Positions 52,083 through 59,324 of a stretch of 64,000 nt of DNA are shown here, piece by piece. The stretch comes from CAZHCA01 sp964530825 (GTDB lineage: Bacteria > Bacteroidota > Bacteroidia > Chitinophagales > Saprospiraceae): the NCBI GenBank assembly GCA_964530825.1, contig CAZHCA010000011.1, positions 73,036 through 137,035 on the forward strand, written 5' to 3'. The notes beneath the pieces are model-generated. The model was given only the letters and a program-made list of their open reading frames with translations, ran no database searches and was not told where the DNA came from. Both the position numbers and the translations under genes were made by a program. Position 1 is the stretch's first letter. The number at the start of each line of letters is the position of its first letter.

Positions 52083-53663
52083 TTACTTGCCTCCGACCTT
52101 TGTCATATCGGCTATTTGCTTCTGAACCTTGCTCAGGCTCCAGTCGCCGGCAGTCTGACTAGGCGGGTAATCTTGGAAGGTCGATAGAAAATTAAATGCG
52201 TATACCTGCATGGCCCCCAGAATGTAGGCTCGGTCAATGTACCAATCGTAGTAGGTGTTGGAGCCCTGGAGCGCTTTTTCAAAGGGATCGCGGCGCAGAT
52301 TGAATAGATAAGGCGCCCGCAGTTCTACAAAAGGCTCCAGCCAAATCTGTAGTTGGTCGGCCCGGTTTTCCTGGAACATGGCTTTCCAATCGGCATAGCG
52401 CAGGGCGGCTACATCGCCTCCGTCCGTCACATAGATGAAGCCTTTTCTGGCAGATTCATCGGTCTTGCCCATTAGGTAATCCAGTTGATTGACCCCGTCT
52501 ACGTAGTTCTTGTAGCGTCTGCCGTTGAGGGTCACCCCGTTGCGCAGTTGCTCGCCGATCTTTTCATTCCCGGCAGCGGCGGCAAAGGTCGGCAGCCAGT
52601 CTTCGTGAGCGACGATGTCGTTCAGCGTTTTTCCGGCTGGAAATTTACCGGGCCATTTGATGAAGGCTGGTACGCGGAAGGCCCCTTCCCAGCTACTGTT
52701 CTTCTCGCCATGGAAGGGGGTTGTACCGGCGTCGGGCCAGGTATTATAGTGCGGTCCGTTGTCGGTAGAGTAGTAGACAATGGTATTTTCGGCAATACCC
52801 AATTCGTCGAGCAGCTCCAGAAGCTCGCCCACGTGCATGTCGTGCTCAATCATACCGGCGGTGTACTCGTCAGCATTCGGGTATTTTTCTTTGATTTGGT
52901 CCATTTTCTCTTCGCTCACATGCGTTCGGAAGTGCATGCGGGTGCCGTTCCACCAGGTGAAAAAAGGCTGACCAGCTTCCACCTGTTCGCGGATGAAACG
53001 TTTGGCCTCAGCCAGCGTCTCGTCATCGATTGTTTCCATGCGCTTTTTGGTCAGGGGGCCGGTATCTTCAATGCGTTGACCTCCTTTGCCGTCGGCCCAA
53101 CTATGGATGACGCCACGCGGGCCAAAGCGCTCACGGAATGTTTTTCCGTCGGCTAGCACCATGTCAGCAGGATAGTCCTCGTTCTCGGGTTCTTCCTCGG
53201 CATTCAGGTGATAAAGGTTGCCAAAAAATTCGTCGAAGCCGTGCATAGTCGGCAGGTGCTCGTCGCGATCGCCCTGGTAGTTTTTTCCGAACTGGCCGGT
53301 AGCATACCCCATGGATTTCATAACGGTGGCGATGGTGACATCGCTCTTTTGCCATCCTTCTTCGGCCCCCGGCATACCAACCTTAGTCATGCCAGAGCGT
53401 ACCAGGACACTTCCGCTAAGGAAAGCCGCTCGGCCTGCCGTGCAGGACTGCTGGCCGTAATAGTCAGTAAAAGCAATGCCCTCTTTAGCAATTCGGTCGA
53501 TATTAGGCGTTTCGTAACCCATCATGCCATGGTTGTTGTGGCTGATGTTCCAGTAGCCTATGTCATCGCCCCAAATGACGAGGATGTTGGGCTTTTCTTG
53601 AGCTTTGGCCCAAATGGCCGCCAGTAAAAGGATAGCCAATAATTGAATTCGGATGTTGAGCAT
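52083..53663 (-). CDS. Exported arylsulfatase-like protein with CTAGR motif
   Basis: I set the start at the ATG complementary to 53661-53663 (526 residues), which gives a signal peptide (MLNIRIQLLAILLLAAIWAKAQ). The alkaline-phosphatase-like sulfatase domain is clear: metal ligands in IWGDDIG (Asp33/34), a catalytic Cys74 in SCTAGRAAFLSG, the DNG pair in YYSTDNGPHYN and HGEKNSSWEGAFRVP. The usual CxPxR is here CxAxR, still a known formylglycine-conversion pattern, though a poorer match for FGE and closer to what anSME accepts. No anSME was seen in the window; an FGE lies 2.4 kb away. Substrate is probably a sulfated polysaccharide or small sulfate ester. A membrane-linked AraC regulator lies upstream. 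Confidence 0.88.
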   Translation of the reverse strand: MLNIRIQLLAILLLAAIWAKAQEKPNILVIWGDDIGYWNISHNNHGMMGYETPNIDRIAKEGIAFTDYYGQQSCTAGRAAFLSGSVLVRSGMTKVGMPGAEEGWQKSDVTIATVMKSMGYATGQFGKNYQGDRDEHLPTMHGFDEFFGNLYHLNAEEEPENEDYPADMVLADGKTFRERFGPRGVIHSWADGKGGQRIEDTGPLTKKRMETIDDETLAEAKRFIREQVEAGQPFFTWWNGTRMHFRTHVSEEKMDQIKEKYPNADEYTAGMIEHDMHVGELLELLDELGIAENTIVYYSTDNGPHYNTWPDAGTTPFHGEKNSSWEGAFRVPAFIKWPGKFPAGKTLNDIVAHEDWLPTFAAAAGNEKIGEQLRNGVTLNGRRYKNYVDGVNQLDYLMGKTDESARKGFIYVTDGGDVAALRYADWKAMFQENRADQLQIWLEPFVELRAPYLFNLRRDPFEKALQGSNTYYDWYIDRAYILGAMQVYAFNFLSTFQDYPPSQTAGDWSLSKVQKQIADMTKVGGK

Positions 53664-54014
53664 AAATGATATGGATGGTTGGTGATAAAATCTTAGAAAA
53701 CAGGGTCGCCTGCCTGCCAGCCCAAAACCATCCATAGTGTTGAAATAGGTAGCCGAACAGGCGCCCTGCCTGCTCTTTATCAAGCAGCTTCATTTCAACG
53801 GCCAGTGAAGAACGGTTTCCTAGAAGTGGGTTGCATGTCTTTTTCGTCTTAAAATGTTGACTCCCTGTATTTAAACCTTACCCAATTATAGGAGCAAGAA
53901 CGGGAGCTGATTATCAAAAACTGTTGTCAATTACAATATGAATCAAATGTTATGGCGTAGTACGAAGATGCAGATCATCGTTTGCCTAGAATCTTATTCG
54001 ATCGCTTTAGCTGT

Positions 54015-55214
54015 TTATGAGGTGGGCGGAGCACCGAGTTGATGGCTTTCGAGCAATTGCTTGCGGTAGGCGGAGGGCGTTTGGCCCAGAAACTTTTTAA
54101 ATGCTTTGTAGAAAGTGGTCCGGGAGTTGAAACCGACTTCCTGTCCAACACCTTCTAGGGTTAGCTGGCGCCACTGGTCTTCATTGATATGTTTCTGCAG
54201 GTACCGTATGCGATATTGGTTTACAAAGTCGTTGAAATTAACCTCGAAATGTTGATTAATACAGGCGGAAATATGGTGGCGAGGAATACCTAGAGCGTTG
54301 GCAAGGGCAATCATGTTGAAATTGGTTTGCAAATAAGGTCGCTCCCTGGCCATGAAGTTTTCAATATGCTCAGCATAGGTGCACTGTTGAGATTCGGAGA
54401 TAATCGACGTGCGTTCCAACACGAGGGGTTCGATTTCCCGGGCAGACTGCACCCGGTGCATTTTGTAAAACGGTAGGCCGTATAAAACGATCGGATTGAA
54501 CAACAAATAAAACAGGATGACCAAGTTGATCGCAAATAAAAAGAGCCGAGCGGTCAGAAAGGCATCCATGCTACTGAAATCGAAAGCCAAAGCCACTATG
54601 ACCGAAGCAAATAAAAGCGCCATAGACAAGGTATAGCCTCGAAGCCACTTAACTTGCTCACGATGGGGTGGTAGGTCTACCCACGCCTTATTGAATTGCA
54701 AAACCATACCCCATTGCAGGTACATATAGATCAGGCCAATCCCTGCTTTGATGTAAAGGTGCCAGTATGCCGGCAACAGTCCTTCCGGCAACTGGGCGAT
54801 AAGGTCAGGAGTAGCTTGGATTTGATCGATCCAGTATAACTTCCCAGCAGTTGAGCTTAGGAAGAGCGGCATCAATTCACCTGCGTGCAGTAAAAAGGGT
54901 AGGGCATGCACCCAATCGTGCCGCCGGAAGTTACGTTCATTTCTCAACAGAGCCCTTACGTACAAATAGGCTGCCGGTGCGATCAAAAAATGTACAGGGT
55001 GTTGTACGCGGTGCAAATGGGGAATGTACCGTATGCCATCGGTTAAGTAGAGCAGATCCATGACCCAGATAATCGTTATGGAAAATAGGCTCAATGCCAA
55101 TAAGTGATTGGCGAAAGGATTTTGCTTTTTAAAGAGCAATAAAATAGAAATTGTTAGAAAGCCTAACACTGCTGCCAGCAGTGTTCCGGAAAAAAGTAGA
55201 TTCGTCTCCATCAT
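54015..55214 (-). CDS. Membrane-bound AraC-family transcriptional regulator
   Basis: 399 residues. The N-terminal part (about 1-245) has seven hydrophobic segments, with intervening loops such as YLTDGIRYIPHLHRVQHPVHFLIAP. The C-terminal 100 residues are an AraC HTH with both helix-turn-helix units (IALANALGIPRHHISACINQHF and EGVGQEVGFNSRTTFYKAFKKFLGQTPSAYRKQ). This 7TM-AraC layout is widespread in Bacteroidota and links an envelope or lipid signal to transcription; the trigger is unknown. It lies about 350 bases upstream of the CTAGR sulfatase gene on the same strand and could regulate it. A TACCTTTG element occurs on the minus strand at 55339-55346. Confidence 0.85.
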   Translation of the reverse strand: MMETNLLFSGTLLAAVLGFLTISILLLFKKQNPFANHLLALSLFSITIIWVMDLLYLTDGIRYIPHLHRVQHPVHFLIAPAAYLYVRALLRNERNFRRHDWVHALPFLLHAGELMPLFLSSTAGKLYWIDQIQATPDLIAQLPEGLLPAYWHLYIKAGIGLIYMYLQWGMVLQFNKAWVDLPPHREQVKWLRGYTLSMALLFASVIVALAFDFSSMDAFLTARLFLFAINLVILFYLLFNPIVLYGLPFYKMHRVQSAREIEPLVLERTSIISESQQCTYAEHIENFMARERPYLQTNFNMIALANALGIPRHHISACINQHFEVNFNDFVNQYRIRYLQKHINEDQWRQLTLEGVGQEVGFNSRTTFYKAFKKFLGQTPSAYRKQLLESHQLGAPPTS

Positions 55215-55338
55215 TTTTGGGTCGTACGTAGTTTACTAACAACCGCAATATACGTAGTAGCCTTGTTAAATTAGCTTCATTGGCTGTGTAATTCATGCTA
55301 CCTTTGGATTTTTTTCTTAAAACTAATTTTTTATTCTG

Positions 55339-55346
55339 CAAAGGTA
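55339..55346 (-). promoter_or_regulatory. Bacteroidota-type -7 element TACCTTTG upstream of the 7TM-AraC gene
   Basis: CAAAGGTA on the plus strand is TACCTTTG on the minus strand and fits TAnnTTTG. It is 125 bases upstream of the regulator start at 55214. The upstream -33 region is only weakly matched. Confidence 0.4.
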
Positions 55347-55452
55347 GGTATGGTGAAATTTTCAGCTATATCAGAAGTTGAATTCAAAATTTTAAACACA
55401 CCGTGCTGAGTAAATGAGGCCCTAAAGGCCCCGATCATGCTTTTGGATACGA

Positions 55453-56091
55453 TCAACGACGAAGACCCTCTGAAGTCTGGGGTGCCGATGCGCTACCACC
55501 TAGGTGTATGACGATGCCGCCGGTCAAGCCAAACTGGTAAATCGATGAGTAGGTATTAATATCGATACCAGAGCCACCCGTTCCAAAATACAGGCCCCCT
55601 CCGATACCCTGGACGATAGAGGTCAGTTGGGCCCGCGCCTTAATACTGATTTTATTGTTGGGCAAAAACATGCCGCCTGCTTTGAATTGCCAGGCAAATT
55701 CGGTTGTGCTATCATTGTTGCCGGAGATGATAGCTACCCCTAGGCCGACGCCGCCATAGGGCCAAACGACATCGCTTACCGGTAAGTAACGATTGCCACC
55801 GAGCATGATGTAGTTAAAGTCGATTTCTGTGGTGCGGTTCTCAATTCCAATCCAAGTGTAATTAACATCGGTAACCATTCGCTGGTATTGAAGCTCCAGT
55901 CCGTAATATGGATGGATCATGTATTCGACCCCAATGCCCCAGTGCCCGGTACCTTGTACTTTTCCGGAAATACCACCGGTATTAAATTTATCATCAAAGG
56001 TATAGCCCCCGAGACCCGACAGACGAATTTGTGCATGGCTAATGACGCCAAAGAATAATACTAACAATAAGCTTACTAGACTAGCTTTCAT
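55453..56091 (-). CDS. Small outer-membrane beta-barrel protein
   Basis: A 212-residue protein with a signal peptide (MKASLVSLLLVLFFGVISHAQ) and the OmpW/OmpX-like pattern of short alternating strands with glycines (GGYTFDDKF, GIGVEYMIHPYYGLELQYQ, GGLYFGTGGSG). It ends with a flexible Ser/Ala/Glu/Arg tail after GGIVIHLGG, so the last strand is not terminal. Related small barrels form pores or bind ligands; no specific function is visible. It is on the opposite strand from the next barrel gene, with the starts 174 bases apart. Confidence 0.75.
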   Translation of the reverse strand: MKASLVSLLLVLFFGVISHAQIRLSGLGGYTFDDKFNTGGISGKVQGTGHWGIGVEYMIHPYYGLELQYQRMVTDVNYTWIGIENRTTEIDFNYIMLGGNRYLPVSDVVWPYGGVGLGVAIISGNNDSTTEFAWQFKAGGMFLPNNKISIKARAQLTSIVQGIGGGLYFGTGGSGIDINTYSSIYQFGLTGGIVIHLGGSASAPQTSEGLRR

Positions 56092-56265
56092 AATAGATAT
56101 GGATTGTTGTGTAATAAATATGTTGCCATGAAGATATCCTTTTACTGACTCGGAGGTATCAGTTGTCGTTCGATATTGTAAAATGGGATAAGTTTTACGC
56201 TATCAATAACCTGGGGTGAATATCTTTATTCTGGCTGAATCGAGTATTTTCTAAAAACCAACCAA

Positions 56266-56838
56266 ATGAAAATAGCAATTTACCCTGTAGTATTTGCGAT
56301 TATGACGCTGTTTACTCCACTCTATGCACAAGAGATCAGCGAACGGAGCGAACAGGAGCCCGAATCGTTTACCCCTTACCACAGTTTTGGGGTAAGCCTG
56401 AACCACGCGCACGTGCGCGAAGGGGTAACCGAAGGCAATCGCCAATGGATCAATCTACCGGCATGGGGTATCGATTACAATTATTTTTTTCATGAGCATT
56501 GGGCCATTGGCGCACAAATTGATGTCATCACCCAGGATTTTCTAGTCAGACGTCACTTTGGAGGGGAGGAAGAAGAGGCTATCGAGCGTCAAACACCCAT
56601 CGCACCTGCAATAATGGGTATGTACAGAATCAACCACCACTGGGGTATGAAGTTAGGGCTGGGCGCCGAATTTGAGGCCGAGGAAAGCTTTTTCCTCACG
56701 CGGATCGGTGTGGAATACATGACTCCTCTGTTTTACGAAGACTGGGAGTTGTTCGGTACACTCAGTTATGACATTAAATGGGCGGGCTACGATACCTTAG
56801 TGATCGGTATTGGGGTAGCCCGCCTGTTCGGGGAATAA
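56266..56838 (+). CDS. Exported barrel-like protein
   Basis: A 190-residue protein with a signal peptide (MKIAIYPVVFAIMTLFTPLYAQ). The mature part has the alternating amphipathic strands of small outer-membrane barrels (GIDYNYFFHEHWAIGAQID, GLGAEFEAEESFFLTRIGVEYM) and a final LVIGIGVARLFGE. It has several histidines (HSFGVSLNHAHVRE) but no known metal motif. Function unknown. The gene is divergent from 55453-56091 and converges with the barrel gene at 56883-57683. Confidence 0.7.
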   Translation: MKIAIYPVVFAIMTLFTPLYAQEISERSEQEPESFTPYHSFGVSLNHAHVREGVTEGNRQWINLPAWGIDYNYFFHEHWAIGAQIDVITQDFLVRRHFGGEEEEAIERQTPIAPAIMGMYRINHHWGMKLGLGAEFEAEESFFLTRIGVEYMTPLFYEDWELFGTLSYDIKWAGYDTLVIGIGVARLFGE

Positions 56839-56840
56839 CG

Positions 56841-56858
56841 AGCAGGTATCATCCTGCT
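56841..56858 (+). terminator. Weak stem-loop between convergent barrel genes
   Basis: AGCAGG and CCTGCT (56841-56846 and 56853-56858) pair around TATCAT; a modest T-rich region follows (TATTTTC at 56868-56874). It sits between convergent genes and is at best a weak terminator. Confidence 0.4.
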
Positions 56859-56882
56859 TCTAGCACTATTTTCTCATTCCAA

Positions 56883-57683
56883 TTACTTCGGAAACAAGAG
56901 CACGACTGAAGTGCGCAACCCCCAATCCGCTTTGCCGCCGTCGGGCGCAGCCAGATTAAAGCGCGGTCCGGCCGAGAGCTGCACTTTTTGTTTGCCCAGG
57001 CTAGTTAATCCATTTATGAATGGATTGAACCAAAGGGTAGTTTGCTCTGCTGTCCAATTTTGTGTAAGCTCAAAGTTGGTGCCAACACCTGCGCCGCTAG
57101 CCCAGTTGTAAATTAAAAATGGCTGTAAAAAGGATTGACTGAAGTTTTCGATTTCGTCTTCGTCTCCCGTTGTCCAGAGATGGTTGACTAGAGCCCCGTA
57201 GGTCCAGCCGCCGGCTTGCTTGAGCGCCACGGCTGTGGGGCCGATGCCAAACTTATCAAAACCGAAATCGTCGCCCCCAACAGGCACTAGGAATGCCGGA
57301 CCTGCTCCCCATGTTAACCCGTTTTTCGGCTCCTTTGGACTGATAAAAGCGCTTACCAACCCATCGGCTAACCCGAATTCCGATTCTCCCGTGCCAGTAA
57401 TGTTATATTGAGAGATTACCGGTTGCACCCAGCGGGTGATTAAGTTTAGGTTGTCACTGATCGACAAGGGGACCACAGGCTGAATATTTAGAGTATTCCG
57501 CGAGCCTTTTAAATCACCGATACCGAAATCGGCGTTGTTTTGAAAGGGCACGCTAATCAGTGAAGCAACCGGATTGGCTAATTGCTTGGCCAGATCAGCA
57601 TTTTGGTCCTGGGCAAAAGCTAGGGTAGCCGTGACCATCAAACTCCATACGAGTAGGAGTAGTTTAATTGTTATTTTCATCAT
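56883..57683 (-). CDS. Exported transporter-like outer-membrane protein
   Basis: A 266-residue protein with a signal peptide (MMKITIKLLLLVWSLMVTATLAFAQ). Its strands resemble the outer-membrane family annotated as phenol/MetA-pathway transporter: LANPVASLISVPFQNN at the start, GDLKGSRNTLNIQPVVPL, and WFNPFINGLTSLGKQKVQLSAGP near the end. The family forms FadL/MetA-like barrels, and its members often sit beside HAD and sulfatase genes. Here a HAD phosphatase and a sulfatase lie upstream on the same strand. A hairpin at the 5' end of its presumed mRNA (57714-57735) may affect expression. Substrate unknown. Confidence 0.75.
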   Translation of the reverse strand: MMKITIKLLLLVWSLMVTATLAFAQDQNADLAKQLANPVASLISVPFQNNADFGIGDLKGSRNTLNIQPVVPLSISDNLNLITRWVQPVISQYNITGTGESEFGLADGLVSAFISPKEPKNGLTWGAGPAFLVPVGGDDFGFDKFGIGPTAVALKQAGGWTYGALVNHLWTTGDEDEIENFSQSFLQPFLIYNWASGAGVGTNFELTQNWTAEQTTLWFNPFINGLTSLGKQKVQLSAGPRFNLAAPDGGKADWGLRTSVVLLFPK

Positions 57684-57713
57684 GATTTTTGGTAAGTTAT
57701 TGAATACATGTTT

Positions 57714-57750
57714 AAGGACAGAACGGACTGTCCTTGACGGAGCAAAAATA
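57714..57750 (-). promoter_or_regulatory. -7 element followed by a hairpin at the presumed mRNA start
   Basis: On the minus strand TATTTTTG (57750-57743) matches TAnnTTTG. AAGGACAG and CTGTCCTT form a perfect 8-bp hairpin at 57735-57714, with a 6-base loop, so it would occupy the very 5' end of the mRNA. This could stabilise the transcript or be an operator dyad. The -33 box is not evident. Confidence 0.45.
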
Positions 57751-57818
57751 ACAAATAAAATCTATATCTACTGTAGTCCCTCTCACCGCTAAATAATCGG
57801 CTGCGGCAAATCCTCCAC

Positions 57819-58847
57819 CTATCGAGCTGGAAATATAGTTTTAAAATCATTGGCCATATCCACGACCAGCCAATCTTTTTCTTCAGCCTCTAGCAGAGCC
57901 GATTCCAGATGACCACTTAGGGTTTTGGTATCGTAGGCATATTCGCGCTCGCCGTCGGTGTGGTGTAGCAGTACACAAAAGCTCTGGTAAGGTGAACTTG
58001 TGGTATACTGCATCATTGCTTGGTCACCGTCGCTATTGCCGCCGCAAAATACGGGCTTTTTGCCGATGAATCGTCGGATGGCAATCGGCTTACCGGTTTT
58101 GTCATCCAAGTAAATATCGCCGGCGACCTTGGTGATCGTCGGCTTGCCATCACTGATGGTATATTCCAACTGACCGTAGCTGCCGATTACTTGGTAGGGC
58201 GGGATGCCGTAGACCTCCTCAGTCCATACGCGCATGAAATCGGCCCCGCCGCCGCTAACAATGAAGGTCTTGAATTTGTGGGCCCGCAGGTAGTCCAACA
58301 ACTGCAACATAGGCAGGTAAACAAGCTCCTGATACCGCCGATCGAATTTTTCGTTGCGGGCTGTATCGATCCACTGGCGTACGGCGGAATCGAATTCGGT
58401 CACGGTCTGCTCTGTATGGCTGGCATTAATTAATTCGGCCAGCCCCACCAGGCCAGCCTCCTTAACCGGTTGGAAGTCGCCTGCAATAGCGGCGCGCAGC
58501 ACCGGCTGGTTTTGCCATTCGGGATTATCGCCTGCATGGGCACGCAGATAGTCGAGCGCAAATTGTAATTGATTGGGCATAGGCTGCTCGGGCCAGAGGG
58601 TGCCGTCGTTATCGAACACGGCGATGCGGTCCTCAATAGGGATAAAGGTTTTGCTATCCGGATCGGTAACTTGTTCCATCCAGTTCATGATGCGGGTACG
58701 GGGGGCGTTGGCCCAGGCCTCTAATACGGTACCGAACTGATCGGATTTCTGCTCGGTTTGTGTTGATGTTTCCGGTCCTTCCTGGCAAGCCGAGGCTATT
58801 AAGCCCATTGACAAAACGCTAACTAATTGTAGTAATCTGTTCATCAT
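57819..58847 (-). CDS. Exported HAD-family phosphatase lipoprotein
   Basis: 342 residues with a lipoprotein signal ending SAC (lipidated Cys21). HAD motif I is VFDNDGTLW (Asp79 and Asp81), motif II lies in TFIVSGGGAD and motifs III/IV in GKKPVFCGGNSDGDQAM, so all four HAD motifs are present and it should hydrolyse phosphate esters by an aspartyl-phosphate mechanism. It resembles serine-phosphatase-like HADs, but the exported location suggests scavenging phosphate. The gene lies between the transporter-like barrel and the CSPTR sulfatase, on the same strand. Such HAD/sulfatase/barrel sets recur in marine bacteria. Confidence 0.88.
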   Translation of the reverse strand: MMNRLLQLVSVLSMGLIASACQEGPETSTQTEQKSDQFGTVLEAWANAPRTRIMNWMEQVTDPDSKTFIPIEDRIAVFDNDGTLWPEQPMPNQLQFALDYLRAHAGDNPEWQNQPVLRAAIAGDFQPVKEAGLVGLAELINASHTEQTVTEFDSAVRQWIDTARNEKFDRRYQELVYLPMLQLLDYLRAHKFKTFIVSGGGADFMRVWTEEVYGIPPYQVIGSYGQLEYTISDGKPTITKVAGDIYLDDKTGKPIAIRRFIGKKPVFCGGNSDGDQAMMQYTTSSPYQSFCVLLHHTDGEREYAYDTKTLSGHLESALLEAEEKDWLVVDMANDFKTIFPAR

Positions 58848-59056
58848 TTATTTGTTTGCTTCTTCGATTTGTACAACTTCGTCTTTTTGGAAATGTCAAT
58901 AGAAGTAGAAACTTCAAGTCTGTAAGCGTCCTGGTCGCCAATAATGGCGCTCATATAGAAAAGAAGCAGGATCGCTATCGTATCTATTCGGAAGGTCTGT
59001 ACATGGGTTAAATGGACTCCTAACACGAAATGTGCACAAAAGAAGAGCTTTTTCAT
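58844..59056 (-). CDS. Possible 70-residue membrane-anchored protein
   Basis: A 70-codon frame whose stop overlaps the HAD start (ATGA). The N-terminus has two hydrophobic stretches (about 1-20 and 27-42) and the C-terminus is basic (KKTKLYKSKKQTNK). The coupled position argues for a real gene, but the composition is skewed, no family is recognised, and no promoter or ribosome site is visible. It may be a chance frame in a 5' leader. Confidence 0.25.
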   Translation of the reverse strand: MKKLFFCAHFVLGVHLTHVQTFRIDTIAILLLFYMSAIIGDQDAYRLEVSTSIDISKKTKLYKSKKQTNK

Positions 59057-59324
59057 TTGGTGGCGGAGTTAAATCAGTATCGCAATGCAATTTAAAGTTA
59101 TCTAATGGAATGTAAAGGGGGCATGGATAAGCTAGACAAAGCTTTTCAAACTAGTTGCACACCAAATTTCCTACAAGCAGCCAATTGATAAAACTTCAAA
59201 ATGCTTTCTTAAATATAGCTAAAGATTTGTTGGAATTGGACTGACTTCAACCAAAAGTGAAGAGAGTGCGGAAAGCACTCCCTTCACTAGAGGGGCAAGC
59301 TATCAAAGGGAAGCCTTCGTTGGC
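59057..59324. other. Intergenic region downstream of the CSPTR sulfatase
   Basis: 268 bases. Its main feature is the sulfatase terminator (59256-59288). Otherwise no gene was recognised. Confidence 0.5.
59256..59288 (-). terminator. Terminator of the CSPTR sulfatase gene
   Basis: AGTGAAGAGAGTGC (59256-59269) and GCACTCCCTTCACT (59275-59288) form a 14-bp stem with one A-C mismatch and a 5-base loop. On the minus strand TTTTGG follows. It is about 37 bases after the sulfatase stop. Confidence 0.6.
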
